Shown here piece by piece: positions 55,401 through 64,000 of a stretch of DNA of 64,000 nt (positions are counted from its first letter, which is position 1; the number at the start of each line of letters is the position of its first letter). Both the position numbers and the translations under genes were made by a program. The stretch is from positions 8,148,754-8,212,753 of the forward strand of contig NC_079905.1 of assembly GCF_024868665.1 (NCBI RefSeq). The letters run 5' to 3'. The stretch is from Triplophysa rosa. Lineage: Eukaryota > Chordata > Actinopteri > Cypriniformes > Nemacheilidae. The notes under the pieces were generated by a model. That model was not told the origin of the DNA and did no database searches. It saw nothing but the letters and a program-made list of their open reading frames with translations.

Positions 55401-58400
55401 GTCTTTCAGCGTAAACCAACAAATGACTTCTCGCTTGTCGCGTCTGGTTAAGATAATTTGTCTGTTTCGGTGTTGACGGACAAATTACTTGACGCCTGTC
55501 GTGTCTGGTTAGGATACACTGGAAGACTTGACTTCTCTTTCAGAAAATCTGAAATCTACTTCGTCGTAATTGCTGTCCCAAAGCTCGGGTTTTCGTGTTT
55601 TGCGAAGAACCCCTCATTGCCCATGACATTTTACTGTCATGTGCTAAGATAAGTGCTTAAGATTCACACGCGCCTGTTCTTTGTGTGTCTTGGCCCTTGC
55701 GTGTTGTCTTATGCCGTCTCGGCGCCCCATGAGTCCGGATGACCTAAACCTTCCGTCAATAGAACTCGAAATAGAACAGTGTGATTTTAATGAGTCACCT
55801 TTCTCCTGCGGTTCAGTTTTTAGGACACCATGTTTCCCGGCCCGATGCTCTGCTTGTGGAACGGCATCTCTTGAACTCCCGCTTGCCGTCATGGAAGGTG
55901 TTTTCTTTCCTGATCGAATAAAAGATAAACAACTTCCAACTGTCTTTTCAGGGGATGTTAATAATATTCAGCGATTCAGTGAAGACCGCAGTCACTGGCG
56001 GGTTATTCATGAAGTCAATTTTAGATCAGCAGTTTTGTTTTGATTTGTTTGCGTTTGTTTGAGACAGAGCGAGAAACTGACGTTGAAATGGTATTAAGTA
56101 TGCTAATAAAAGCCAGTAGATGCAGATGGGGTGTGTGTGTTTTGGTGTAGCGGTTTCCCAAAAAGGTAACTGAATCTGACAAAACCTTGTTCGGGAGTAA
56201 AAATCATTTATACTCCCAAGTAAATACTGCTTTTTTAAATAGAATTCATTTGTAGAAATTGCAATTATTTTGGTTAAATCTATAGAAGTGTATGGTAAAG
56301 CTTTAGGCGGAAATGTTTAGGGTGCAAAACTAGCACTTCGCCGATCATAAAAACTGACTTTAGTAAATAAATAACCAGTTGGAAACACAATATATGGTTT
56401 AAATGAAGTTGTATGAATAATAGTCTGTCTGACCCACACTGATGTAAGTGACTTCAGCAAATTAAATCAAAGACAGTCTGTCCTCTACAGAAAACATCTG
56501 TGACTGTCACGTCTCCAACATCTTTTAACTTTTACCGCAATGGAAGATTTCGCCATCATGAGTTTATCTAGGATGCCTAAAGTTTCCACATTTTTTGCTT
56601 TAGGTTTCATCAAGAAATATGTTGGGACATTTTAGGTTTGTTTAAAAAAAAGTTGGGAAAATAAAACTATATATATATATATATTTTAGGGCTGTCAATA
56701 GATTAAACATTTTAATCGCGATTAATCGCACCTTTTTCCTGTGATTAACTGCGATTAATCACACACGTAATGTGAAATTAAACATACACTATTTGGTTTA
56801 ACATTTTTATTTTTGAGCTGTCAATCGATTAAAATTTTTTACTAACTAATCACACACAGCATTCATGTTTTTAAATATACTTACATTCTAATCATTTCAC
56901 ATTTTCTCTCCAAATGAACACATTTCTTTAACAGCATCAATTTATGAATGAAAGCCAACATTCTAATATTGTTGGCTTTACAACTGATGTCTTTATTAAA
57001 TATATATTTTTTTTCTACTAATCAAACCCATTATAATAAGTGTGCCCTTCCTGTCTAACAGGTAGGAACTATCCAGAAAATAAATAAAGTTCTCAAACAC
57101 TTTACAGTCTTTACTGCTTTACATGAAATACAGAAGAATTCTCATTAAAGCTACAAAATCACATTGATTTCTTATTTTCTTTTGTTCTTTGATTAACATT
57201 AGTGACAGGAGTCACAGCAGCACTATTAAGAACGCTGCCCCTTTAAGAGCTGCCGCTTTAAGCAGGTCTAGTGGGTTTTGGCTAGAAGGGATACAGCTAC
57301 ATCCACTGGGCATGCGCACGTCAATACCGCATAGTTTTTGTCAACAGTTAATTACTTTTTTAAATTATTGTAAGGTTAGGGTTGGTGTAGGCATTAGCTA
57401 ATGTAATTGATTGTAATTTTATGGCGAGATTTTGCATCACTTCCGGCCGTGGCTGTATCCCTTCTAGCCACAACCGGTCTAATGCGCTTCCTATTTTCAC
57501 TACTCTTTGCATGCATTTAAGACTTCATTTAACTTGTTGAAGACTGTGCTTGCGAAAATACTAGACAATATGTGCTTTCTGGCATAATCTTGTGTGTTTT
57601 TGTTCATTCAAGCACGAAAGAGAAGTTAATACTGATACGCTGTCTGACAGATTCTGACGCAGCCTTTAGCCCATGTGTACACCAGACGGGACCGCTGTCG
57701 CATTGTGTTGAGCTGTGTTCCACAGCCAGAACCTTTCTATCTATACTGGACGTGTCATTATATAACCACGCTATAATAATATAGTGCCTAAATAGTTTAA
57801 AGGCCTTCATATGAACAAGAGCGGGATTATATAATGTAACGCTAGACAATGATGACGGAAAAAACGGATGTTGCTTTAATGACGTTAAATATTTTTAACG
57901 TGTTAATCTGAAAAAATTTATCGCATGCGTTAACGCGTTAACAGCCCTAATATACAGTATATGTATTTATAAAATATTGATTATTAATTATTTTGCTATG
58001 CAAATTGCTTTATGCAAAATGTATACTGTTGGTTTATGTATATTTGTGTGTACTGTGTATGTGTGGGTTGTGTTTTTACCAAAGACATGTATATAAATGT
58101 ACACCTTTAAGAGTATCTGGTATAGACCATTTTGCAAGACACCAGTCCAGAAGCACCTCCTGTTTCATTTTTTAAAACTATACAAATGTTACAACAAAAC
58201 CATTAGAACTGTTTCTAAATGTTAAACTAACACCATTTAAGACTTCATTATGTATGTGAAATAAAAAACAGAAATCGCTTCTTAGAAGTGTTTATTATTG
58301 TAGATCTTGAACTGTAGCTGTGTATTTGGATCTGTGTGTGAGCTGTAGGTGGATGTAAGCTGTTTGTTCTGTAGTCATGTGTACTTGTTTCTGTTTACGT

Positions 58401-61400
58401 GTATGTGCTGCAGGTGTGTGTTTGTATGTACAGTAGAGGGTGTGTGTGTGAAATTCAGATAGCAGGGCAAGTGGAAGATCAATAGAGCTCATTGGGTTCT
58501 GAATAATGAGGTGCATGGTAAAAGATGGAGGTCATAGAGAGATGGTTGCCCTCATTCATCAGTGCTGGCACGCATCCACAGAAAAGCTCTTCAGAAACAT
58601 TAAAAACTGCTTCCAGGGCCACACACACATTCCCCCTGTTCTGTTTTCTCTCTTTTACTCTCCACAATCTCACTTTGTTGCCAAACCTGCAGAGCCAGCA
58701 AGCTTTATAGCTTACTCTGTAGGGGCAGTTAAAGGTAAAAAAATCAAAGTAGGTGATTTTATTTATTTCTTGCTGTGTGGAGTCCGGTTAAACTGGGGTT
58801 TACGTTCATTCCTTTAAATATACCGAGAACTGAGGTTTTGACGTCTTTTTTGTTTTTAATGTCATTTTTACAGACATCGACCCCAATGCAAACGTATCTT
58901 TCTTCACAATTTGCAGACCTTTGAGTCTCATTTTGGAAATGTGGTGGACAATGTGTCTTCGGCGCAGAAATGTCACATCCATGGAAAATTCTTTTCATTA
59001 TTTATTCATCCTCTTGTCATTCCAAACCGGTATGCCTTTCTTTCTTCCGCAAAACACAAAAGAAGATCTTTTGCAGAATGTTGGTAACCAAACAGCATTG
59101 GCCCCCATTGACTTCCTTTGTATGGACACAAAACCACTGAGACATTTCTCAAAATATCTTCTTTTGTGTTAAGCTGTTTTTTGAAACCACGTTGCCAAAC
59201 TCTGGTCCTTATAGGCTCGTCGACCAGTTTGGACCAGTCACAAACCAGCCACCATGTTCCACAACAAAGCCACCATGCACATTAAGCTGCTAACTAGCAG
59301 TGGTGAAAGATTTCTCTGTAGGGTTGTTGCACGCAGACTTTACAAGATTATTTAGTGTTAACATAAATGTCTATGTATTGTGAATGTGTGTGTGGGTGTG
59401 TGTAAGAGTATACATGTTTATGTGTAACTGAGAGCTGCTTCTGGTTTGTCCGTACCCACGGGAACTCTCCTCCCCACATACGTCTTGCAATTTTCTCCAA
59501 GATTAATGGAACATGCTGGTGAGGCTAATTTGTTGTTAATGGGGTTTACCAAGAACAGATAAACTGCCTTTGAAGATGTTTCACCCATCATGGTGTTAGT
59601 CCTGTGGGCTGCCGTCCTGCCATAATATATGGCTATAATTCCACTACAGTTGGAATGGGACCTGCTTTGCATATCCCGTGATGATACATGCAAATGTTTT
59701 TGATGTATGCTGAATGTGATGAATTATTAATGAGGAATCCATGTTCATCATCAGCTATTTTTCTTAGATTCTGTGTTTCTCTGCCTATGGTTATAGAGCT
59801 GGGCTTTGATCTTTCAGCATCCCCTCGAGATTTTTGGAATTTTAGTCAATCGTCTTTATGGTTTTGCTTTTGGTACCATGTTTTATCTGATATTTTGTCA
59901 GGTGTCAGAGCGTACTGAAATTTTAATAATATATGTGCTACATGAGAAAAACCATTCAGTGATATGGCATACAATATAATGCATTGGATGCAAAATGCAA
60001 AAAAATTGTTTGAAATAAAAAGTACTTTATCAGTATTTTTGTCTAGTTTTTCATTAAAAATATATGTGCACATTCTTAAAACGTGATACTCCTTGTGTTT
60101 CACTATATTAAAGGGACAGTTCACCCAAAAATGAAAATTCTGTCATCATTTACTCACCCTCTGGTTATTTCAAATCTGTACCAATGTCTTTGTTTCGATG
60201 AACACAGAGAAAGATATTTGGAAGAATGCTTTTAACTAAACCGTTCTTGGCCACCATTGACTACCATAGTAGGAAAAATACTTTATATTTCTTTGTTATG
60301 TTGAATACCGAAGACGATATTTTGAAGAATGTAGGAAAGCAAACAGTTCTGGGGCACTTTTGAATGCCATTGTCATTTTTCCTACTATGGTAGTCAATAG
60401 TGGCCAAGAACTGTTTGGTTATAAGTATTTGTCCAAATATCTTTCAGAACAAAGAGATTTACACAGATTTGGAACAACTTGAGGGTGAGTAAATCTTTCA
60501 ATTTTAGGTGAACTGTCCCTTTAAGACTTAAGAAAACCTACAAATTAAGTTTATCATTCTTACCACAAGTTCTTTTCATGTTTCAAGTGAAACTTTAACA
60601 AAATGTATGCTAGTCTTACATAATTCCCAAACTCAAGTGGGTCTTTTTCAACTGTTTTAATAAATATTAAAAAAAATACTTAAGATTCTGTTGACAAATA
60701 TTCCATGTTTAAATGTCTTCTTAAATGTCGTTTCTCTGCAGTTCTCACATGGAGAAGAGCCTGCAGATGTTGATGGACCGGGTGGATGACATGAGTCAAG
60801 ACATTGTCAAGTACAACAACTATTGTCGCAGTCTCAGCAAACAACAGCAGCAGAAACATCAGGTGATCCATCAAATCCTTTTATATACACATCATATCAC
60901 ACCAGCACAGCCCTCTTCATATCAACCGTGCACATTAACTCCATTCTGTACTATTTCTTACATTCTAACATTATTCAACCGATTGTTCCCGAGTGGGAAT
61001 CCCTTTACTTACTACTGTAGTTCCTCTCTAACTGAATGACTAAAATCTCAAAATGTTTTACATTTAATAACATGTTTTATTGTCACCCCCTCCTCATACA
61101 CTGTGTTTTAATGTACTGCTTGTGTGGTGTTTAAATGCTAATGGTTGTAAATGGTAGCTTTGCTGCCATGTGGTCTGCTAGCATGATAACAGAGCATCTT
61201 TTCTGTTTTTAAATGCAAATTTATTTCAATTAAATATTTGAAATTTGGGAGAAATATTGTTAGCAGTTCACAGAATGAAACGAAAATGCTTATTTTACCA
61301 AAACACATATCTATAAATAGTACATGTAGAACAAACTGAACATAATTTTGAAATGGTCACTTTTTTCCTGCGGCTGTATACGTATATGCGGCACGTTATA

Positions 61401-63944
61401 TTTTTACACCCCTATACATTTGTAAAGTACAGTTGCTATTTATTGTGCTTAATTGCGATGAAAATATCTTCTGTTGTTCTTTGAGGTGATGCAAGAGCAT
61501 CCAGTTTTCGCACTACACAAACAGCCGAGGATCACAAGCTTTGTTGAGAATTCGCCTGACTGAATGTTTAAAGTGGTGAAGTCAAAGGAGAGTTATTGAG
61601 AGTGGCTGTGCATCAACGTCTGTATGAGACCGAGAGGCGAGGTGTTAATGGCCTTGCTCAGCGCTGGACTCTGATGCCCACAACTTCATGATTGATTGAG
61701 CTAAACGTACACGTGACCTCCTGAATTCCACTGATAGCAGAGAGATGCTGCGGATCGCTCTTCATTTGCTTCTTGCTTTCATCTCAGATTATCCGCAAAA
61801 ATAAATATCCAATGCGGGCTTTGCGGAGGAGTTTGTGTTTGGAGCTCCACGCGACGAGACGTCAAATCAGATTCTGATGCAGAAAATCAAATTCCTGATG
61901 CAGAAAATATGATTGATGCTTTCTAATACAATAATCTGCAAAATCATACGTGATGTTAAAAGTGAATAAATTTGGTGTTTTCAAATGGGACAATACTGTT
62001 GCAACATCAGTGATGTTTGCTCTGTTATCCATTTTACATTAAGGTTTAAGATGATTGGGTGTTTTGGGGATGTTGCCAAACTACATATTTACAAAATAAT
62101 CTAGTCTGTGGGTTAGCCCGATGTCTTACATTTCTTACAGATAACCTCCCCTCTAACAACCCATCTCAGCATCTCTCGTTCCACCGATCACCCTCAGCAT
62201 CAGTCTTCTCGGCTTCCACTCAGTTTTAACTCGGGCAGCCCTGGGGTTAATAACAAAGAATAGGGACATCAAGTTCAGAACAACCATTTGTTCTCTGTCT
62301 TCCACAGTACATTCAGAGACGTCAGCAGGAGAACACTCAGAGACAGAGCCGAGGAGAACCTCAGATTCCAGAAGAAGACCTCAGCAAGATGTTCAAGCCC
62401 CCTCCTCAACCCCCACGAATGGACACCCTACTCATCGCCAGTACGTATTGATCTTTGAGTCTCTGTGACTTTCCATTGCAAACATCATTGTGGTTTACCT
62501 TCAGAAATCATTGGTTATCAACCTGTTTTTACTGGGGGATTTTGTTGTTTTGTATGCACATTTATATGATTAACACAGATAAAACGCTCATTTTTTAAGA
62601 AATAAACATGTAATACATTGCAATTAAATAGAAATGGTTGTTCAAATAAGTATATTAGTAGATTATGGCCTAAATTAATTTAAATTATTTAGCCTAAATT
62701 AAGATGGTTAATGTGAAAAGAAATGCTTCTCTGGGAAATTAAAATGAGATTAAATTGATTAAGATTGATTTATTACTATTTTAATAATAACAATAATGTT
62801 CATAATGTTCAATATGTTTAATAATATTTAATTAAAAGAAATAAAAGTACTGTGCGATGTTTAGTTGCGATTAGTAAAATAAAAGTTTTTGTTTACTAAT
62901 GTACAGTATACTGTATGCGTGTACTTTATATATTAAATCTGTATATATATAACACACACACATGCATGTATAATTTTAAGGAAAATTATATTCACATGTA
63001 AATATTTCTTAAAAATATACATGCATGTGTGTGTATTTACAGTATATATACAGTATTATTATACATAGTAAACACACATATACTATCTAAACAAAATCTT
63101 TTTTGCATACGATTAGTTGCGAAGAGAAACCATTTGAAATAATGCGTATAATGTAACTCATATAGTATCATGACTCTGCCAAGAGAAACACACAAACGTC
63201 TTTATAATTGTAAGTTCACGCTTTATTGTCTGCCGGAGCCAAATATCCGCTTCTGAGCGCTGCGAGACATCCCAACACAGTGCTGTTCATCACCTCCTCA
63301 TTTCATCTCATTTGGATCGGAAAAGATTTGGACCGATGGCTTTTTCTCTCCTGTGGAGTTGAGAAGGGGGGGAGCTAGGAGATGTAATTTATGACAAACA
63401 TTAAGGAGGCCTTGCCTGTGATTGATTTACAGCAATTGTTTCTAACTTGTTATGGAGGTAGTATGTTATAGATCAGCCGCTGTCTGAGAGAAAATAGCTG
63501 GAGGGGTGGTGATACGTCTGGCCCGGAAACTGTTATGGTGTCTTGTATCTCGGTCCGCGTCGTGTAACCACAATGATGGAATCTCACCGCGACATGTTTC
63601 TCATATCGTGTGTTTAGGGTTTTGTTGTAGTCGAACAAGACTTTGAATAGCTGTAAGGTTGTAGTTTGGCCTTAGAGTGATTGCTGATGTTGAGGTTTCA
63701 CATGTGTTTGTTTTCTCTTTCTGTATTCTATATCTTTCTCTTTTCTCTCAGGATTAACTTTCTTATATACTATAAACTTCAGTCAAACCAGTGTTGATTT
63801 GTTTGGAACTTTATCTTCTAAATGTGGTTTTTCATCGACTTTTCAGGTCAGATCAACACATACTGCCAGACCATCAAGGAGTTAACATCTCAGAACCTTG
63901 GCAAGCTTTTCATGGCCGAAGCTCTCCAGGAATCAAGCAGTTAG
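14856..63944 (+). CDS. eif3h: eif3h, eukaryotic translation initiation factor 3 subunit H, eight exons
   Basis: eIF3h is an MPN-domain subunit of the eIF3 complex, which loads mRNA and initiator factors onto the 40S ribosome. Exons are 14856-14930, 25966-26122, 47344-47511, 50724-50823, 52016-52165, 60742-60862, 62308-62440 and 63847-63944 (stop TAG). All junctions are GT-AG and phases join cleanly, giving 333 residues (human 352; the low-complexity N-terminal linker is shorter here). The MPN domain runs from about residue 18. [20 protein letters not shown] and [16 protein letters not shown] are almost identical to human. The JAMM metalloprotease histidines are replaced (GWYQST where active enzymes have GWYHSH), so this is a non-catalytic MPN. 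A conserved helical C-terminal region follows ([15 protein letters not shown], [28 protein letters not shown]). It ends [17 protein letters not shown] teleost-specific second copy may exist elsewhere. Confidence 0.98.
16792..17664 (-). pseudogene. LINE ORF2 endonuclease domain, two frameshifts
   Basis: The order from 17664 down is [19 protein letters not shown], then [11 protein letters not shown], then (frame change near 17430) [29 protein letters not shown], then (frame change near 17155) [14 protein letters not shown] and the linker ahead of the RT. The N, QET, GDLN and SDH motifs are the catalytic signature of APE-type LINE endonucleases. With three frames used it cannot be translated as one protein. 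Confidence 0.85.
18060..18422 (-). pseudogene. LINE ORF1 remnant
   Basis: 120 residues from the [14 protein letters not shown] start (CAT at 18420-18422). The middle is a predicted coiled coil ([19 protein letters not shown]). The end, [20 protein letters not shown], corresponds to the beginning of the RNA-binding domain of L1/Tx1-type ORF1 proteins, after which the frame stops. Full-length relatives are around 300 residues, so the C-terminal part is lost. Confidence 0.75.
19917..20101. repeat. Short Angel-like MITE (internally deleted)
   Basis: TTAA-bounded ends AAAGTGAAAGTTCACCC and CTATCCCTTTAA surround a reduced interior of 185 bp in total. Confidence 0.75.
21433..22195. repeat. Long inverted repeat with an Angel-related element nested inside
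   Basis: The arm GATGTGAACAACACTGGTCC (21433 on) is matched by its complement ending at 22195. About 35 bp of each arm pair with few mismatches. The TTAA-bounded element 21698-22026 lies between the arms. A related single arm is seen near 58140 (ACCAGTCCAGAAGCACCTCC). Confidence 0.65.
21698..22026. repeat. Angel-related MITE with GGGGAACTCCGCC ends
   Basis: TTAAAGGGGAACTCCGCC at the left and the related complement GAGTTCCCCTTTAA at the right. The interior has ATTACTCGCCCTCAAGTCGT. This is a different subfamily from the GTTCACCC copies. Confidence 0.8.
22227..23404 (+). mobile_element. hAT-like non-autonomous DNA transposon, copy 1
   Basis: Begins TAGAGATGCACCGATTG and ends near CAATCGGTGCACCT, forming inverted ends. 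Interior ORFs are short and no transposase domain is recognised. The last 300 bp are CpG-rich (GCGCGCGCACG, CGGCCGGTC) in otherwise AT-rich DNA. The same element occurs in reverse orientation at 37086-38302. No clear target duplication was found for this copy. Confidence 0.8.
24257..24300. repeat. 22-bp tandem duplication
   Basis: The unit AATGTAAATGTCGAAGGGAC plus CC occurs twice, head to tail, without a mismatch. Confidence 0.9.
25278..25750. mobile_element. hAT MITE with perfect 8-bp target duplication
   Basis: The element 25286-25742 has ends TAGGGATGTAACGATTCACC and the complement GTGAATCGTTACATCCCTA. ACATTTTG flanks both sides (25278-25285 and 25743-25750). An 8-bp duplication is diagnostic of the hAT superfamily. 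Confidence 0.92.
27003..27123. repeat. Small MITE with TGGGTTATTTT inverted ends
   Basis: TGGGTTATTTT at 27004-27014 and AAAATAACCCA at 27113-27123 are exact complements. Several AACCCA/TGGGTT words lie between them. Confidence 0.55.
27283..27520. repeat. Angel-like MITE, right end eroded
   Basis: GTTCACCAAAAAATGAAAATTC at the left and the typical interior up to GATAACAGAATTTTCATTTT. Neither terminal TTAA is preserved. Confidence 0.75.
27812..27875. repeat. Short minisatellite of GGGCGTGCTCTTTC units
   Basis: Three imperfect copies of a GGGYGTGCTCTTTC unit are found near 27812-27870. The reverse complement of the unit also appears near 34521 (GAAAGAGCACGCCCACGC). Confidence 0.6.
29401..29792 (-). 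pseudogene. Myb/SANT-like DNA-binding domain remnant (probably transposon-derived)
   Basis: Minus-strand reading from ATG 29792 gives [20 protein letters not shown], then [19 protein letters not shown], continuing after one frameshift near 29650 as [16 protein letters not shown] and [20 protein letters not shown]. The spaced tryptophans (EIW, FHWYDDL) and the helix pattern fit the Myb/SANT-like domain found in Harbinger-type transposon proteins and their host relatives. The frameshift and lack of a longer ORF mark it as dead. Confidence 0.6.
31113..31232. mobile_element. Short hAT-type MITE
   Basis: Ends TAGGGCTGCACGATAA and ATTAATTGTGCAGCCCTGA are inverted repeats, about 120 bp apart. It resembles the elements at 32813 and 39938. 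Confidence 0.75.
32805..33047. mobile_element. hAT-type MITE with 7/8 target duplication
   Basis: The element 32813-33039 runs from TAGGGCTCTGCAATTC to TCGAGCTGCCCTA. AAGTCCAG (32805-32812) and AAGTCCAA (33040-33047) flank it and differ at one base. Confidence 0.82.
33412..34370. mobile_element. TTAA-ended transposon with TIR and an exon-like ORF
   Basis: TTAAAGCCACAATATGGAA at the left and TTCCATATTGTGGCTTTAA at the right are perfect 19-bp inverted ends, about 960 bp apart. TTAA at both edges suggests a piggyBac/Kolobok-type element. Inside, 33663-33881 (+) encodes 72 residues ending in a basic segment ([18 protein letters not shown]). A GTAAGC donor-like site follows the ORF at 33889. I do not recognise a transposase; the ORF looks like a captured exon or a fragment of one. 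Confidence 0.75.
34453..34760. repeat. hAT-like element, one end visible
   Basis: TAGAGATGCAGTGATATATC at 34453 resembles the terminal motif of the 22227 element. Purine-rich GAGCGTGAGAAGG sequence follows. The other end could not be placed, so the right boundary is arbitrary. Confidence 0.35.
36579..36904. repeat. Angel-like MITE
   Basis: Left end TTAAAGGAGTAGTTCGCC, right end GGTGAACTACTCT, full palindromic interior with AAGAAGATATTTTGGAAAAT and its complement. Confidence 0.85.
37078..38310 (-). mobile_element. hAT-like non-autonomous DNA transposon, copy 2 (inverted relative to copy 1)
   Basis: The element 37086-38302 is the reverse complement of the one at 22227-23404, with near-identity over most of its length, including the CpG-rich 300 bp. 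ATCTTTAC (37078-37085) and GTCTTTAC (38303-38310) form a 7/8 target duplication, supporting the hAT superfamily. Confidence 0.85.
38756..39059. repeat. Angel-like MITE, near-complete
   Basis: TTAAAGGGACAGTTCACCC at the left and GGGTTAACTATCGCTTTAA at the right, with both palindromic arms present. Confidence 0.88.
39938..40250. mobile_element. hAT-type MITE (GATTAATCG-rich ends)
   Basis: Starts TAGGGCTGTTCAACGATTAA and ends GCGATTAATCGTTGA. AT-rich palindromic TATATAC-type interior. Same general type as 62852-63122. Confidence 0.65.
40492..40776. mobile_element. hAT (Charlie-like) MITE with 16-bp TIRs and 7/8 target duplication
   Basis: CAGTGATTCTCAAACT at 40500 and AGTTTGAGAACCACTG ending at 40768 match at 15 of 16 bases as inverted ends. 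GCTTATTT (40492-40499) and GCTTATTG (40769-40776) are the target duplication. Confidence 0.9.
41405..41960. repeat. AT-rich degenerate tandem array
   Basis: A block with GTTGCAAAGACCAGACTGG (about 41651) recurs as GTTGCAGTGACCAGACTGG (about 41867). Both are followed by GAAATT, a TTAGT..ATCAAAA segment and AACCAAAA-like runs. The spacing is about 216 bp, and the intervening DNA is almost pure A/T. Confidence 0.65.
42796..43087. repeat. Angel-like MITE
   Basis: TTAAAGGGATCTTTCACTG at the left, GAGTGAGCTATCCCTTTAA at the right, with the usual paired interior. Confidence 0.85.
44600..44685. repeat. (GATA)n-(GACA)n compound microsatellite
   Basis: About 14 GATA units run directly into about 7 GACA units with no spacer. 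It is a Bkm-type compound repeat. The long minus-strand SIYLSIYL frame here is a translation of it. Confidence 0.97.
46333..46399. repeat. (AC)n microsatellite
   Basis: About 33 uninterrupted AC units, followed by ATATCACAC. Such tracts are common in fish introns and are likely polymorphic. Confidence 0.97.
47512..50723. other. eif3h intron 3
   Basis: Contains a tandem pair of Angel-like copies at 48813-49369 and otherwise unique AT-rich DNA. A 131-residue + strand frame at 49619-50014 shows no family resemblance. Confidence 0.7.
48813..49369. repeat. Two adjacent Angel-like MITEs
   Basis: The first copy starts TTAAGGGATAGTACATCC and decays near 49070. The second starts with CATCATTTACTCACCCTC at about 49091 and ends GGTGAACTGTCACTTTAA. 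Both have the AAGAAGATATTTTGAAGAAT core. Confidence 0.8.
50824..52015. other. eif3h intron 4
   Basis: Holds a hAT-like MITE around 51030-51302 and AT-rich DNA with ATATCG/CGATAT words beyond it. No exon-like signal seen. Confidence 0.65.
51030..51302. mobile_element. Probable hAT-type MITE
   Basis: Starts TAGGATATAGAAATCACAAT and ends GGTATATTGTGACACCCCTA, which pair imperfectly (ATTGTGAC/ATCACAAT). No target duplication could be read. Confidence 0.5.
53668..53969. repeat. Angel-like MITE, near-consensus
   Basis: TTAAAGGGATAGTTCACCC at the left and GGGTGAACCATCCCTTTAA at the right. Both arms are intact. Confidence 0.9.
56687..57949. mobile_element. hAT-like element, about 1.26 kb
   Basis: Starts TAGGGCTGTCAATAGATTAA and ends CGCGTTAACAGCCCTA, which are inverted ends. 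A second copy of the end motif (GAGCTGTCAATCGATTAAAA) occurs at 56816. No transposase frame is recognised. Target duplication is unclear because the left flank is an AT run. Confidence 0.75.
57265..57481. mobile_element. MITE nested in the hAT-like element, with 6-bp flanking repeat
   Basis: TGGCTAGAAGGGATACAGCT at the left and GGCTGTATCCCTTCTAGCCA at the right pair as inverted ends (about 57271-57475). GGTCTA occurs on both sides (57265-57270 and 57476-57481) as a candidate target duplication. Confidence 0.65.
58990..59172. repeat. Partial Angel-like MITE
   Basis: Interior only: TCATTCCAAACCGGTATGCC, the AAGAAGATCTTTTGCAGAAT core and AAAATATCTTCTTTTGTGTT. Both ends are missing. Confidence 0.75.
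60108..60524. repeat. Angel-related MITE, long variant
   Basis: TTAAAGGGACAGTTCACCC and GGTGAACTGTCCCTTTAA ends. The interior carries two ACTATGGTAGTCAAT/ATTGACTACCATAGT blocks. It is the same architecture as 4277-4692. Confidence 0.88.
60863..62307. other. eif3h intron 6
   Basis: About 1.4 kb of AT-rich DNA. I see no mobile-element ends or exons in it. Confidence 0.7.
62441..63846. other. eif3h intron 7
   Basis: About 1.4 kb. It holds a palindromic AT-rich repeat at 62852-63122; the rest shows nothing recognisable. Confidence 0.7.
62852..63122. repeat. Palindromic AT-rich repeat (hAT-MITE-like)
   Basis: TGCGATGTTTAGTTGCGATT at the left and GCATACGATTAGTTGCGAAG at the right enclose TATATAC/GTATATA runs that fold back (ATACATGCATGTGTGTGTAT and its complement). 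It resembles 39938-40250. Confidence 0.5.
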
Positions 63945-64000
63945 ACCCGAGTCAATCGAATAATATCAATGATAGGTCAAGATTCATTCGTTTCCTTAAC

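Larger units (their letters stand above)
52166..60741. other. eif3h intron 5 (8.6 kb)
   Basis: Contains Angel-like copies at 53668-53969, 58990-59172 (partial) and 60108-60524, and the hAT-like element 56687-57949 with a nested insertion. 54200-56600 looks unique and without exon-like signals; its ORFs lack family resemblance. Confidence 0.7.

Noticed and set aside
55644..56043. Overlapping + and - frames of 120 and 82 residues
   Set aside because: No conserved motif, no exon-like borders that fit eif3h; likely chance frames in a GC-richer patch.

Overview
The window is vertebrate nuclear DNA from a ray-finned fish, most likely a cyprinid (carp, minnow or zebrafish relative). The evidence is multi-exon genes with canonical GT-AG introns and fish-like versions of KRIT1, UTP23 and EIF3H. 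The DNA also holds about fifteen copies of the short palindromic TTAA-ended elements typical of cyprinid genomes (Angel-like MITEs), plus hAT-type MITEs, a Tx1/L1-like LINE and long simple repeats. I cannot name the species. There are no bacterial genes, CRISPR arrays or viral genes.

Layout: 1-3913 (+) holds the last 13 coding exons of krit1; the 5' end lies outside the window. 6320-6830 (+) is a two-exon gene that best matches AARD. 8472-12013 (-) is a second two-exon gene of the same AARD/FAM167 group, convergent with the first and sharing its intron position and phase. 13461-14391 (-) is utp23 in three exons. 14856-63944 (+) is eif3h in eight exons, complete from start to stop, with very long introns (about 11, 21, 3, 1, 8.6, 1.4 and 1.4 kb).

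The utp23 and eif3h start codons are 464 bp apart and divergent, with no TATA box, an ETS-type CCGGAAGT site and a pyrimidine tract like a TOP motif just before eif3h. In human the EIF3H, UTP23, RAD21 and AARD genes are neighbours, so this block is an old linkage group; KRIT1 lies on a different human chromosome. UTP23 acts in small-subunit rRNA processing and eIF3h in translation initiation, so the shared promoter joins ribosome production to translation. krit1 (endothelial junction signalling) and the AARD/FAM167 genes have no evident functional link to that pair.

Most of the rest is intronic or intergenic DNA full of mobile elements. Notable items are a Tx1/L1-like LINE with a 10-bp target duplication that has lost its reverse transcriptase; two inverted copies of a 1.2-kb hAT-like element about 14 kb apart in eif3h; hAT MITEs with readable 8-bp target duplications; a Myb/SANT-like fragment; a TTAA-ended element carrying an exon-like ORF; and a nested insertion inside another hAT element. 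I found no clearly new biological system. The best candidates for a second look are the AARD/FAM167 gene pair and the structured transposon pairs inside eif3h.
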